DNA of 64,000 nucleotides from Pseudomonas lutea (GCF_000759445.1 NZ_JRMB01000001.1:1612001-1676000), one strand, 5' to 3'; shown: positions 38,975-49,149, numbered from the stretch's first letter. Notes: generated by a model from the letters alone, not told the origin. A program made the numbers and translations.

Positions 38975-39942
38975 TGGGCTGGTGGAAGACGTGGAAGGCG
39001 CTGGAAGCCAAGGGCATCATGGGCATCAATCGGCGCAACGCCGACTATGTGCTCAAGTACAACAAGCGCAGCCTTTACCCCATCGTCGATGACAAGATCA
39101 TCACCAAGGAGCGCGCCATTGCGGCGGGCATCCACGTGCCTGAACTGTACGGGGTTATCTCCACCGAAAAGGAGATCGACAAGCTGGATACGATCATTGG
39201 CGGACGCCGTGATTTCGTCATCAAGCCCGCCAAAGGCGCAGGCGGCGACGGCATTCTGGTCATCGCCGACCGCTTCGAAGAACGCTTCCGCACGGTCTCC
39301 GGGCGCATCATCAGCCATGAGGAAATCGAGCATCAGATTTCCAGCATCCTCACCGGCCTGTACTCCCTGGGTGGCCATCGTGACCGGGCGCTGATCGAGT
39401 ACCGCGTAACGCCCGACCAGATCTTCAAGAGCATCAGTTACGAAGGGGTGCCTGATATCCGCGTGATCGTGCTGATGGGCTATCCGGTGATGGCCATGCT
39501 GCGCCTGCCGACCCGGCAGTCCGGCGGCAAGGCCAACCTGCATCAGGGCGCCATCGGGGTCGGCGTTGACCTGGCAACCGGGTTGACCCTGCGCGGCACC
39601 TGGCTGAACAACATCATCAGCAAGCACCCCGACACCACCAATGCAGTGGACGGCGTGCAACTGCCCAATTGGGACGGCTTCATGAAACTCGCCGCCGAAT
39701 GCTACGAGCTGTGCGGGCTGGGTTACATCGGCGTCGACATGGTGCTGGACCAGGACCGCGGGCCGCTGATCCTGGAGCTTAACGCCCGGCCGGGGCTCAA
39801 CATCCAGATTGCCAACGACTGCGGGCTGACGCACCGCACCGTCGCGGTGGAGCAGCGACTGGAAACGCTAGCTGCGGAAGGTCGTCATGAGAGCCCGGAA
39901 GCGCGGGTCACGTTCGCTCAAGGGTTGTTTGGGCACGTTTGA
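38971..39942 (+). CDS. ATP-grasp ligase, alpha-L-glutamate ligase-like (RimK-related)
   Basis: Cytoplasmic protein of 323 residues. ATP-grasp motifs: DFVIKPAKGAGGDGILV near 75-91, DIRVIVLMGYPVMAM near residue 165, and the metal-binding LILELNARPGLNIQIAN near 268-284. Proteins of this type ligate an amino acid (often glutamate) to a carboxylate. Its start overlaps the 7TM gene stop by 4 bases. Together with the retropepsin-like protein it suggests a make-and-cut amide modification at the envelope, which is inference. Confidence 0.82.
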   Translation: MMGWWKTWKALEAKGIMGINRRNADYVLKYNKRSLYPIVDDKIITKERAIAAGIHVPELYGVISTEKEIDKLDTIIGGRRDFVIKPAKGAGGDGILVIADRFEERFRTVSGRIISHEEIEHQISSILTGLYSLGGHRDRALIEYRVTPDQIFKSISYEGVPDIRVIVLMGYPVMAMLRLPTRQSGGKANLHQGAIGVGVDLATGLTLRGTWLNNIISKHPDTTNAVDGVQLPNWDGFMKLAAECYELCGLGYIGVDMVLDQDRGPLILELNARPGLNIQIANDCGLTHRTVAVEQRLETLAAEGRHESPEARVTFAQGLFGHV

Positions 39943-39965
39943 GATCTGCGGCAGGCGCAGAATCT

Positions 39966-40142
39966 GCAGAAGCCGGCTTGCTGGCGAACCGGGTGGGTCA
40001 GCAATAACGGTGTTGACTGGGCCGATGCGTTCGCCAGCAAGCCGGCTCCTACAGTCGACCCAAGCCACGCCGCGAGCCTTCGCCGTACATCAAGCGCGCG
40101 CCCATAGCGAAATGCGTATGTGGGACCGGCTTTAGCCGGGAA
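39966..40142. repeat. REP pair and an extra REP of another family before pabB
   Basis: GCAGAAGCCGGCTTGCTGGC (39966) and its inverse arm ending at 40052 make a pair. A single copy of GTGGGACCGGCTTTAGCCGG follows at 40120. Two families side by side fill most of the 350 bases between the ATP-grasp gene and pabB. Confidence 0.8.
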
Positions 40143-40292
40143 GGCGTGAAGGCGTGAAGCATCGCGCCGCCAGCATTGAGGAGGGGCAAAGAATCTTGCC
40201 TGGCTCGCCGCCGGCCACAGCATTCCCCTACAACTCGGCCCCGCGGAAGACTACAATCGCCGTCCTCGCGCCCAGACTGATCCACGCCTCGC

Positions 40293-41636
40293 ATGCCTAT
40301 CTGCTCTTTACACCCACTGCCTTATCGTGCCGACCCCTGCGGGTATTTCGCCCGCGTGCGGTTTGCTCAGGGCGCCGTGCTGCTGGACAGCGGCCGCCCG
40401 ACGGCTGACCGCGGCCGCTTCGATCTGCTCAGTGCCTGGCCGCTGGACACACTGCAGCCGGTTGCGAATGAATCCGGCCCGGTCTTTCTACAGCGCCTGC
40501 GTGAGTCACTGGCCCGCCTCGGTGAAGCCGATTTACCCGAGCACTGCGCGCTGCCGTTCGCCGGCGGATTAATCGGCTATCTGGCGTACGACTTCGGCCG
40601 CCTGTTTGAACCCCTGCCCGATCAAGCCATCGATGACCTGCACCTGCCCTCCGCTCGATTGGGGCTGTATGCCTGGGCGCTGGTCAGCGATCACCAGGAG
40701 CAGACCAGCCAACTGGTGTTTCACCCGGCGCTGGCGCACGCCGAACGCCAGCACCTCATTGCGCTGTTCGAGCACCCCGCGGCGCAAGCGGACATATCGT
40801 TCAAGCTGACGGCGCCCTTCGCATCGGACATCAACGCCGGGCAGTACCGGCAGGCCATCGAGCGCATTCACGCTTATATCCAGGCGGGTGACTGCTACCA
40901 AGTCAATTTCGCCCAGCGCTTTCGCGCCTGCTTTGAAGGCGACCCATGGACGGCGTATCAGGCGCTGCGCGTCGCCTGCCCTACCCCGTTCGCCGGCTAT
41001 CTGGCCCTGCCCAAGGGCGATGCGGTGTTGAGCCTGTCACCCGAGCGGTTCGTCAAGGTGAGTCAGCGTCAGGTCGAGACGCGTCCGATCAAGGGCACCC
41101 GTCCGCGGGGTCGAAACAGCGCTGAGGACGCAGCCTTTGCCGATGAGTTGCTGGCAAGTGAGAAAGACCGCGCCGAGAACCTGATGATCGTCGACCTGCT
41201 GCGCAATGACCTGGGGCGCACCTGCCGCATCGGCTCGGTCAAGGTGCCGGAGCTGTTCAGGCTGGAAAGCTATCCCAACGTGCATCACTTGGTCAGCGCC
41301 ATTACCGGCGAGCTGGCCGAGGGCAAGGATGCGCTGGACCTGATCGGCGGCGGTTTTCCGGGTGGGTCGATCACCGGCGCGCCGAAGATCCGCGCGATGC
41401 AGATCATCGAAGAACTGGAGCCGACCCGGCGGGCCCTGTATTGCGGCTCGCTGATGTACCTGGACGTGCGCGGCGAAATGGACAGCTCCATTGCCATCCG
41501 CAGCTTGCTGGCCAAAGACGGCCAGATTGCGTGCTGGGGCGGCGGCGGCATCGTCGCTGATTCGCAGTGGGAGGCGGAGTATCAAGAGACCTTCACCAAA
41601 GTGCGGGTGTTGATGCAGACGCTTGAGAGGTTATGA
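40293..41636 (+). CDS. pabB: Aminodeoxychorismate synthase component I
   Basis: Chorismate-binding enzyme of 447 residues. N-terminal region with PFAGGLIGYLAYDFGR, then the chorismate-utilising domain with QVNFAQRF, VETRPIKGTRPRG, NLMIVDLLRNDLGR, PGGSITGAPKIRAM and CWGGGGIVADS. It aminates chorismate to 4-amino-4-deoxychorismate for folate synthesis, using ammonia from the PabA glutaminase. The DLLRNDLG variant and the lack of a fused glutaminase support PabB rather than TrpE. It appears to be monocistronic. Confidence 0.93.
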   Translation: MPICSLHPLPYRADPCGYFARVRFAQGAVLLDSGRPTADRGRFDLLSAWPLDTLQPVANESGPVFLQRLRESLARLGEADLPEHCALPFAGGLIGYLAYDFGRLFEPLPDQAIDDLHLPSARLGLYAWALVSDHQEQTSQLVFHPALAHAERQHLIALFEHPAAQADISFKLTAPFASDINAGQYRQAIERIHAYIQAGDCYQVNFAQRFRACFEGDPWTAYQALRVACPTPFAGYLALPKGDAVLSLSPERFVKVSQRQVETRPIKGTRPRGRNSAEDAAFADELLASEKDRAENLMIVDLLRNDLGRTCRIGSVKVPELFRLESYPNVHHLVSAITGELAEGKDALDLIGGGFPGGSITGAPKIRAMQIIEELEPTRRALYCGSLMYLDVRGEMDSSIAIRSLLAKDGQIACWGGGGIVADSQWEAEYQETFTKVRVLMQTLERL

Positions 41637-42106
41637 GTGGCAGCCCCCCCCCCTCATTGACGCAAATCCTTGGGTCTGGGTGGTCCCTCACACGTGAGCA
41701 CTGGCAGCCCCGTAGGATCAGCGTGTGTCGGTGAGGTCGGCTGACCACGCTGCCGCTATCGCGAATCAGTATTTCTAACGCGTGAAGAGGCCCTGGGATT
41801 CCACCTCATACATTCGGCGGAATACGGTCTGTAGGAGCGCGCTTGCCCGCGAAACGCGGTGCGTCAGGTGAATACGGCGTTGAACTTGCCGACGTCTTCG
41901 CGGGCAAGCGCGCTCCTACAAGTCATGTGATCAACCGGAATGTCAGCGCCCCCCCCTGATCCGCCCTCTGCGCCATCCGCCCAGCTCCAATCTCCAATCT
42001 CCAAGCCCAGGCAATCCCCGCTTTCAGCCAAACGAGGCCAGATTTTTTGTTACCATCTGCGCCATTACGAGCGCTTAAGCGCCAGCCTGATATAGGAAGC
42101 CGCCTG
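41637..42106. other. Intergenic region pabB-cysH with a REP pair
   Basis: The region contains two poly-C stretches (41644-41652 and 41951-41956) and an inverted REP pair, detailed separately at 41831-41919. The last 100 bases should hold the cysH promoter; TTTTTTGTTACCATC near 42043 is AT-rich, but no confident -35/-10 was assigned. No gene seen. Confidence 0.5.
41831..41919. repeat. Inverted REP pair upstream of cysH
   Basis: GTAGGAGCGCGCTTGCCCGC at 41831 and its exact complement ending at 41919 face each other. It is the same family as the 199-bp array at 3601-4830. Confidence 0.88.
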
Positions 42107-42841
42107 ATGAATCACCCTTTCGACGTCGATGACATCGCCGCCACGTACGCCAATAAATCCCCGTCCGACATCCTCAAGTTCGCCTTCCAGCACTTTGGCG
42201 ACGATTTGTGGATTTCCTTCAGCGGTGCCGAAGACGTGGTACTGGTGGACATGGCCTGGAAACTCAACAAAAACGTCAAAGTCTTCAGTCTGGACACCGG
42301 CCGGCTGCACCCGGAGACCTATCGTTTCATCGATCAGGTGCGCGAGCAGTACAAGATCGACATCGATATCGTCAGCCCTGATCGGGAAAAACTCGAACCT
42401 ATGGTCAAGGAAAAGGGCTTGTTCAGCTTCTACCGCGACGGCCATGGCGAGTGCTGCGGTATTCGCAAGATCGAGCCGTTGCGGCGCAAACTTGCCGGCG
42501 TCACCGCCTGGGCCACCGGGCAGCGTCGGGACCAGAGCCCAAGCACGCGCAACAACGTGGCGGTGGTCGAAATCGACGGTGCATTCTCGACGCCGGAACG
42601 CCCACTCTACAAATTCAACCCGCTGGCCCAAATGAGCAGCGCGGACGTGTGGAATTACATCCGCATGCTTGAACTGCCTTACAACCCTCTGCACGAGCGC
42701 GGCTTTATCAGCATTGGCTGCGAACCCTGCACCCGCCCGGTTCTGCCCAACCAGCATGAGCGTGAAGGCCGTTGGTGGTGGGAAGAAGCCACGCAGAAGG
42801 AATGCGGGCTGCATGCGGGCAATCTAATCGCGAAAGGATAG
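42107..42841 (+). CDS. cysH: Assimilatory adenylylsulfate (APS) reductase CysH
   Basis: Protein of 244 residues from ATG 42107 ([16 protein letters not shown]). P-loop-like [13 protein letters not shown], catalytic CysCys in [14 protein letters not shown], the second pair GCEPCTRPV and a final ECGLH. The CC...CxxC set ligates a 4Fe-4S cluster, the mark of APS rather than PAPS reductases, as established for Pseudomonas. It reduces APS to sulfite with thioredoxin. It is convergent with cysB, the regulator of sulfur assimilation. Confidence 0.95.
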   Translation: MNHPFDVDDIAATYANKSPSDILKFAFQHFGDDLWISFSGAEDVVLVDMAWKLNKNVKVFSLDTGRLHPETYRFIDQVREQYKIDIDIVSPDREKLEPMVKEKGLFSFYRDGHGECCGIRKIEPLRRKLAGVTAWATGQRRDQSPSTRNNVAVVEIDGAFSTPERPLYKFNPLAQMSSADVWNYIRMLELPYNPLHERGFISIGCEPCTRPVLPNQHEREGRWWWEEATQKECGLHAGNLIAKG

Positions 42842-42845
42842 AGAG

Positions 42846-42958
42846 GCAGCTGCAAGCTTCAAGCATCAAGCATCAAGCCTCAAGCTGCAAGAGAACGGCG
42901 GTCCGCGTGGGGTCTGCTGTTTCTTGCAGCTTGAAACTTGCCGCTTGAAGCTGAGGTT
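42846..42958. repeat. Heptamer-rich inverted repeat between cysH and cysB
   Basis: Short direct repeats of the CAAGCNT kind (caagcttcaagcatcaagc...) run for about 45 bases, and their complement (cttgcagcttgaaacttgcc...) follows about 40 bases later. The arms can form an imperfect hairpin between the convergent cysH and cysB genes, possibly a bidirectional terminator. Confidence 0.75.
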
Positions 42959-42964
42959 CGCCTC

Positions 42965-43948
<984 letters not shown>

Positions 43949-44091
43949 TCAAAGCCGTAAGACGCCATAGGCATCAGCAACGGTATATAACTGGATTATT
44001 GGTCCGGATGGCAAAGCTAGAACTTTTTATCACTTTTGAGCCGTAATGGCACGCAGCTTTTCAAGCGTTCGAAATATTCACGCAACCGCCA

Positions 44092-44586
44092 TCACGTCTG
44101 TGGTCGCCTCTGCAGCATCGGCACCATATAGACCGGCACGTTGGACAGTTGCAGAACCCGCGCGGCGGTCCGTCCGATCGGCGTATCCCCCTCACCGCCC
44201 TTGCTGCGGCTGCCCAGCACCAGCAGATCGACGCCCAGCAGGCGTGCCTGATCGAGTATCACTTTGGAGGGGTCGCCTTGAACCACGCGGACGCTGCAGA
44301 TCAACGCCAGGTCCTGGTGGCCCTCACCCAACTCTTCGCGAAAACTGGCCAAAACCCTGGCCTCGATCCCGTCGATGACGGTATTGACGCCTTCGCTGTG
44401 GAGTTCCTTCAGCGCATCGGCGGTCAGGTAACTCTGCAGCACCGACTCGGCGAACAGCCCCATCGGCTCAACCACGTGCACCACGTGCAGCTCGGCCTTG
44501 AACGTCCGCGCCAGCACCACAGCGTGCTGCAGCACGTACGGCGCATACAGGCCGAGGTCGGTGGCGTAGAGCATCGAGCGGATCAT
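44092..44586 (-). CDS. Universal stress protein family (UspA-like)
   Basis: Protein of 164 residues from ATG 44586 (MIRSMLYATDLGLYAPYV). It has the Usp fold with an early DLG motif and the ATP-binding type C-terminal GVDLLVLGSRSKGGEGDTPIGRTAARVLQLSNVPVYMV, including G-2x-G-9x-G(S/T)-like spacing. Probably a nucleotide-binding stress protein. It is the last of four minus-strand genes that may be co-transcribed (thioredoxin-like, panE, nucleotidase, Usp). Confidence 0.85.
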   Translation of the reverse strand: MIRSMLYATDLGLYAPYVLQHAVVLARTFKAELHVVHVVEPMGLFAESVLQSYLTADALKELHSEGVNTVIDGIEARVLASFREELGEGHQDLALICSVRVVQGDPSKVILDQARLLGVDLLVLGSRSKGGEGDTPIGRTAARVLQLSNVPVYMVPMLQRRPQT

Positions 44587-44681
44587 AAAGCCCCCGGGAC
44601 CACCTTTCAGATGAAGTCCCAGCAAGCGTAGCAGCGCCTCGAGCAATGCGACGTCCGCCTGCTGCTTTTCGATCTAACGCC

Positions 44682-45602
44682 TCAAGGTTTTAGCTCGTTG
44701 CTGATGCCATGGGGCACGTGCCCGGTCGCGACGACCTCGCGCGCCCGTTCGCAGTGACCGGGTTGGTCGTCGAAGAACACATCCGCCGCAAACGCTTCCA
44801 GAAATGCGGATTTGTCCAACCCGCCCAGAAACAGCGACTCATCCAGACGAATGTCCCACTCCCTCAGCGTCCGGATTACCCGCTCGTGAGCCGGAGCGGA
44901 GCGTGCGGTGACCAACGCCGTGCGAATAGGGCAAGACTCTTCGGGAAATTCTCTCTGAAGGGCATTCAGCGCAGCCAGAAACGGCTTGAACGGTCCGCCC
45001 GGCAACGGCCTGCGGGCGGCCTCGCGCTCATTGGCCTGAAACGCTTCAAGCCCGCCCGACTGGTAAACGCGCTCGGACTCGTCGGAAAACAGCACGGCGT
45101 CACCGTCAAAGGCGATGCGCAGCTCGGCACTGGCGGCCCGCCGGGCACCGCCGGACAGAATGGTGGCGGCGGCGAAACCGGCGTCCAGGGCGCTGCGCAC
45201 GTCCTCGGCGTGGGTCGACAGGAAAAGATGGCTGCCAAACGCCGCCAGATAAGGGAACGGGCTGCGCCCGCCGACGAACGCCGCGCGGTAGATGTCCAGG
45301 CCGTAATGCTGGATCGAATTGAACACCCGCAAGCCGGTGTCGGCGCTGTTGCGCGAGACCAGCACCACTTCCACCCGCGACTGGGTCAAACCGGCATTAA
45401 GGCTCAGCAGCTTTTCGACCAACCGAAACGCATCGCCGGGTTCAAGCACTTCATCTTCATGCTCGATCTGGTATTGACGATAGGCCGCTACACCCTCCGC
45501 CATGTAGATCTCATGGCTTTCGCGTAAGTCAAACAGCGCCCGCGAGGAAATCGCCAGGACCAGCTTGCTCGCAAGAGGCTTTACGTTCAGCGCGTTGCTC
45601 AT
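44682..45602 (-). CDS. 5'-nucleotidase (PF06189 family)
   Basis: Protein of 306 residues from ATG 45602 (MSNALNVKPLASKLVLAISS); ATGs at 45608 and 45614 are alternatives, but the binding site AGGA favours 45602. Family features: ALFDLRESHEIY, VVLVSRNSADTGLRVFNSI, FLSTHAEDVRSALDAG, DGDAVLFSDESERVYQ and FFDDQPGHCERA. Cytosolic 5'-nucleotidases of this group remove phosphate from nucleoside monophosphates. The gap to panE is 43 bases. Confidence 0.85.
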   Translation of the reverse strand: MSNALNVKPLASKLVLAISSRALFDLRESHEIYMAEGVAAYRQYQIEHEDEVLEPGDAFRLVEKLLSLNAGLTQSRVEVVLVSRNSADTGLRVFNSIQHYGLDIYRAAFVGGRSPFPYLAAFGSHLFLSTHAEDVRSALDAGFAAATILSGGARRAASAELRIAFDGDAVLFSDESERVYQSGGLEAFQANEREAARRPLPGGPFKPFLAALNALQREFPEESCPIRTALVTARSAPAHERVIRTLREWDIRLDESLFLGGLDKSAFLEAFAADVFFDDQPGHCERAREVVATGHVPHGISNELKP

Positions 45603-45645
45603 CTTCATCCTCATGGGTCAGGTGCGCGGAGTACGGCAACGGTTT

Positions 45646-46599
45646 CTATCGATTGTTCCGGTCGATGAACGCCAGCGCATGGTAAAGAGCGCGAACCTTG
45701 GGCATGTCACAGCCGGCCGCGAGCGCAGTGGCCAGAGGCCGGGCGTAAATCGCATCGAGTTCCAGCGGACGTCGTTCGGTGAAATCGTGGTACATGCTCG
45801 GCCGGTAATCCGGCATATGGCCGGTGACTTTGAGCAGGTGCTCGGCATAGCCCTCTGGCAGCCCGTGCCCGCACGCCTGGGCGCCCTGCACCACTTCGGC
45901 CATGAGCCCTTGAATCAGCGCGCGGCTGTCGGCGTCGGCCATCAGTGGCGTGGTGCTGGCATTGAGCAACACCGAGAGGCCGTTGTAAGGCACGTTCCAC
46001 ACCAGTTTTTGCCAGCGGGCCAGGTCGAGGTTGTCCATCGCTACCGAATCGATGCCGGCTTGATGAAACAAAGAGGCGCCCTGCTCGACCCAATGATTGC
46101 GCGTCGGGGCGTCGGCCGGGCCGCTGTGGTAGCCAATATTGACCGCGCCAAACGCCTGATGGGTGATCTGCCCCGGCCCCGTGCGATGCACACAAACGAA
46201 GCACAGCCCGCCCAAAAGGTGGAGCGCGTCGGGCAGTACGGCCCGCAGCGCGTCCTCCACGCCCAGACCGTTTTGCAACAGCAGCACCTTGGCGCCGGGC
46301 GCGGCGGCCTGCACGATGGCGGAGGCCACCCCGCCATTGCCGGTGGTCTTGGCGCCGATCAGCAGCCAATCGCACGGCGGCATGTCGGCAGCGCAGGCGT
46401 AGGCCTGCACCTTGTCCAGCTTCAGCAGGCCATGCACCTGGCTGTCCACCGTCAAACCGTCGCGGGACACGGCATCGAATTCGCTGCGCAGTAGAAAATG
46501 CACATCGAAGCCGGCCCGCGCCAGCATCACGCCGTAGAACCCGCCGATCGCACCCGTGCCGATGATGCCGATGCGGGGTTTGATTGCGCTTTCGCTCAT
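45646..46599 (-). CDS. panE: 2-dehydropantoate 2-reductase (ketopantoate reductase family)
   Basis: Protein of 317 residues. N-terminal NADPH-binding GIIGTGAIGGFYGVMLARAG, central VLLLQNGLGVED, and the active-site lysine region ARWQKLVWNVPYNGLSVLL followed by MYHDFTERRPLELDAIYARP. These are the PanE/ApbA hallmarks. It reduces ketopantoate to pantoate in CoA synthesis. Pseudomonas often has several PanE-like paralogues, so the exact substrate is less certain than the family. It starts 12 bases after the thioredoxin-like gene. Confidence 0.85.
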   Translation of the reverse strand: MSESAIKPRIGIIGTGAIGGFYGVMLARAGFDVHFLLRSEFDAVSRDGLTVDSQVHGLLKLDKVQAYACAADMPPCDWLLIGAKTTGNGGVASAIVQAAAPGAKVLLLQNGLGVEDALRAVLPDALHLLGGLCFVCVHRTGPGQITHQAFGAVNIGYHSGPADAPTRNHWVEQGASLFHQAGIDSVAMDNLDLARWQKLVWNVPYNGLSVLLNASTTPLMADADSRALIQGLMAEVVQGAQACGHGLPEGYAEHLLKVTGHMPDYRPSMYHDFTERRPLELDAIYARPLATALAAGCDMPKVRALYHALAFIDRNNR

Positions 46600-46611
46600 G
46601 TTTGCTCCGAT

Positions 46612-46947
46612 TCAGGGAAGTTCGTCTGGCGCAGTGGCCAATGCGACCGCCAGCCCGGCGGTGATCGCCTCGGCGGATATTTGCGTGCGCAGCGGGCCGA
46701 ATAATGCGCCGTCCCGCACCACGAACATCGCCGGCAGGTGAAAAACGCCATAGCGCTGCACCGCGCCACCATTTTCCTCGGCATCAATCCAGCACAGACG
46801 ATCCACAGGGATCGATTGCTCCGGCAGATGATGGCGGGCCCAGCGGCAACTGGAGCAGCCCAGGCTGGTGAAAATCAGCAGTGACACGCCCGGCAGCGCC
46901 AGCAGTTGCTGGTCGAGGTCGAAGTCCGTCAATTGCAGTTGATCCAC
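46612..46947 (-). CDS. Thioredoxin-like protein with CSSC active site
   Basis: Protein of 111 residues. GTG 46947 (VDQLQLTDFD) is the chosen start, supported by GGAG 6 bases upstream; the open frame continues upstream without a convincing start. Motif: FTSLGCSSCRWARHH (Cys31, Cys34), then a cis-proline region FHLPAMFVV. Cytoplasmic, since no signal is present. CSSC rather than CGPC suggests a specialised reductase or chaperone-like role. It is the first gene of a tight cluster with panE. Confidence 0.8.
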   Translation of the reverse strand: MDQLQLTDFDLDQQLLALPGVSLLIFTSLGCSSCRWARHHLPEQSIPVDRLCWIDAEENGGAVQRYGVFHLPAMFVVRDGALFGPLRTQISAEAITAGLAVALATAPDELP

Positions 46948-47250
46948 GCGCTTCTCCTCTGAATGATGTGCGGCTGATTGTATGCCCGCCGCCGGTTCTG
47001 GCAGGACTGGCTTTGCTGTGAATAGCGCTTTGACATCGCGAGCGGCGTGAGTCGGGACCACCCGAAGTGCGATTGCGCCGCCCGAAACAGGTCAGACAAT
47101 GCCGCAACTGTTGGACGAAAGCCACGCTTACCCATTGTCGAAGGATGGGCTAACGCGCTAAGGTTCCGCTCCCCCGTTGCGCTCAATCATGCTCGGCTCC
47201 GCCGCACGGGGACGCTGGCGGCCAGCATCCGCGACCTGATGAGTAACACG
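46948..47250. other. Divergent promoter region between the thioredoxin-like gene and the DAHP synthase gene
   Basis: About 300 bases. In-frame codons extend upstream of the DAHP synthase start but encode sequence without family similarity or a ribosome binding site. No repeat, RNA gene or clear promoter was recognised. Confidence 0.4.
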
Positions 47251-48327
47251 ATGGCTGATTTACCGATTGACGACCTCAACGTTGCCTCCAACGAGACACT
47301 GATCACCCCGGATCAGCTGAAACGCGAAATCCCGCTGACCCCTGCCGCCCAGGCCACGGTCAGCCAAGGTCGCGAAGTCATCCGCAACATTCTCGACGGC
47401 AAGGATCACCGCCTGTTCATCGTGATCGGGCCGTGCTCGATCCACGACCTCAAGGCCGCCCACGAATACGCCGACCGCCTCAAGGCGCTGGCCGCCGAAG
47501 TGTCCGATACGCTGTATCTGGTCATGCGCGTGTACTTCGAAAAACCGCGCACCACCGTGGGCTGGAAAGGCCTGATCAACGACCCGTACCTGGACGACTC
47601 CTTCAAGATTCAGGATGGCTTGCACATCGGCCGTCAACTGCTGCGCGATCTGGCCGAAAAAGGCCTGCCGACCGCCACTGAGGCGCTCGACCCTATCTCG
47701 CCGCAGTATCTGCAAGACCTCATCAGTTGGTCGGCCATCGGCGCGCGCACCACCGAATCCCAGACCCACCGCGAAATGGCGTCGGGCCTGTCTTCGGCCG
47801 TCGGCTTCAAGAACGGCACCGACGGTGGTCTGACGGTCGCGATCAATGCCCTGCAATCAGTGTCGAGCCCGCATCGCTTCCTGGGTATCAACCAGGAAGG
47901 CGGCGTGTCCATCGTCACCACCAAGGGCAACGCTTACGGCCATGTCGTATTGCGCGGCGGCAACGGCAAGCCCAACTACGACTCGGTCAGTGTGGCTCTG
48001 TGCGAGCAGGCGCTGAACAAGGCGAAGATCAAGCCGAACATCATGGTCGATTGCAGCCACGCCAACTCCAACAAAGACCCGGCGCTGCAGCCGCTGGTGA
48101 TGGAAAACGTCGCCAACCAGATTCTCGAAGGCAACGAATCGATCATCGGGCTGATGGTCGAGAGTCATTTGAACTGGGGCTGTCAGGCAATTCCCAAAGA
48201 CCTCGCCGATTTGCAATACGGCGTGTCCATCACCGATGCATGCATCGATTGGGAAAGCACCGAGAAAACCCTGCGCAGCATGCACGCCAAACTCAAGGAC
48301 GTGCTGCCCGGCCGTAAACGCGGCTAA
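47251..48327 (+). CDS. aroF: 3-deoxy-7-phosphoheptulonate (DAHP) synthase, class I
   Basis: Protein of 358 residues from ATG 47251 (MADLPIDDLNVASNE), where GAG lies 8 bases upstream; ATG 47239 would add four residues. Class I alpha-beta signatures: VIGPCSIHD, MRVYFEKPRTTVGWKGLINDP, WSAIGARTTESQTHREMASGL, GFKNGTDG and MVDCSHANSNKD. It condenses PEP and erythrose 4-phosphate, the first step of aromatic biosynthesis. It looks closest to the tyrosine-sensitive AroF type, but the feedback specificity is not certain from sequence. Confidence 0.9.
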   Translation: MADLPIDDLNVASNETLITPDQLKREIPLTPAAQATVSQGREVIRNILDGKDHRLFIVIGPCSIHDLKAAHEYADRLKALAAEVSDTLYLVMRVYFEKPRTTVGWKGLINDPYLDDSFKIQDGLHIGRQLLRDLAEKGLPTATEALDPISPQYLQDLISWSAIGARTTESQTHREMASGLSSAVGFKNGTDGGLTVAINALQSVSSPHRFLGINQEGGVSIVTTKGNAYGHVVLRGGNGKPNYDSVSVALCEQALNKAKIKPNIMVDCSHANSNKDPALQPLVMENVANQILEGNESIIGLMVESHLNWGCQAIPKDLADLQYGVSITDACIDWESTEKTLRSMHAKLKDVLPGRKRG

Positions 48328-48349
48328 AAGGGCTGATTGCAGAAACGAC

Positions 48350-48376
48350 AACGCCGAGCAAATGCTCGGCGTTTTA
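48350..48376 (+). terminator. Rho-independent terminator after the DAHP synthase gene
   Basis: AACGCCGAGCA and TGCTCGGCGTT pair around AA, then TTATT. It lies 22 bases after the stop. Confidence 0.88.
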
Positions 48377-48410
48377 TTGTGTGGAGCTTACCGGATGAAA
48401 AGCGGCGCGG

Positions 48411-48692
48411 TTAAATCTTGGCCGCCTGCCGCTGGTTGCGCTCCATATAGCGCTCCACATAAGAGCACGAAGGGATCACGGTATAGCCGATGTCATCGGC
48501 ATAGTTGAGCGCCACTTCGGTCAAGGCTGCTGCTATCCCCCGCCCGCGCAATTCGTTGGGAACGAACGTACGGTAAATGTCCAGGGTCTGTTTACCCAGG
48601 TCCATGTAAGTCAGATAGGCACGATGACCGTCAATGTTCACTTCGAACTGGTGACCGGTCTCGTCATGGTGGATGGACAACGCCTCGCTCAT
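48411..48692 (-). CDS. Small GNAT-family N-acetyltransferase (YidJ/Gtn-like)
   Basis: Protein of 93 residues, the size of the single-domain COG2388 group. The acetyl-CoA binding motif VPNELRGRGIAAALTEVALNYA (about 43-64) is followed by the VIPSCSYVERYMERN motif typical of this group. The acceptor substrate is unknown. It is convergent with the DAHP synthase gene. Confidence 0.85.
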   Translation of the reverse strand: MSEALSIHHDETGHQFEVNIDGHRAYLTYMDLGKQTLDIYRTFVPNELRGRGIAAALTEVALNYADDIGYTVIPSCSYVERYMERNQRQAAKI

Positions 48693-49120
48693 CGCTACTC
48701 CTCGCGGGTCTTGGAATTGGACCCCTACCTTATCGACATTTTCCCGGCGAAGGAACCTCTGCAGACCCCGTGTCGTTTATCGGGCTGCAAGACTGGGCCT
48801 GACTACGCCGCCCTGTGCCATTTGGACACCGCGAAGCAGACCGATGTTCTTGAATATCAGCACAGGCAAATAGTAGGCCCCTTCTGCGAACGGGCTCAAG
48901 TGAATGAACTGTTAATTGCGCTGCCGCACATCTGACCGCAACCCACGCGGAACCTGTCGTCGCCGGCCAATGTCCATTGAGACGCGACGCTTGTAGTTGA
49001 GTTACTTGATCAGTGTTTCACCCCCTTGGGGATGCCTTCATCAGGCAGGCTGCTTCGTGCGGATAAAAAGCGTGAGGAGTTGCACGGAACACCTTCAAAG
49101 CAAAGAATTTTAGGCAGATC
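48693..49120. other. Intergenic region upstream of oprI
   Basis: About 430 bases between the divergent acetyltransferase and oprI genes. The plus-strand open frame 48624-48935 overlaps the acetyltransferase antisense and lacks a binding site, so no gene is called. No known repeat or RNA seen. Confidence 0.4.
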
Positions 49121-49149
49121 TTGCACTCGGTCCGTTTACTTACTACAAA
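49121..49149 (+). promoter_or_regulatory. Candidate sigma-70 promoter of oprI
   Basis: TTGCAC (49121) and TACAAA (49144) are separated by 17 bases, a good -35/-10 arrangement about 80 bases before the oprI start. oprI is among the most strongly expressed Pseudomonas genes. Confidence 0.55.

Noticed and set aside
48624..48935. Open frame upstream of oprI
   Set aside because: It overlaps the acetyltransferase antisense and has neither binding site nor recognisable content.
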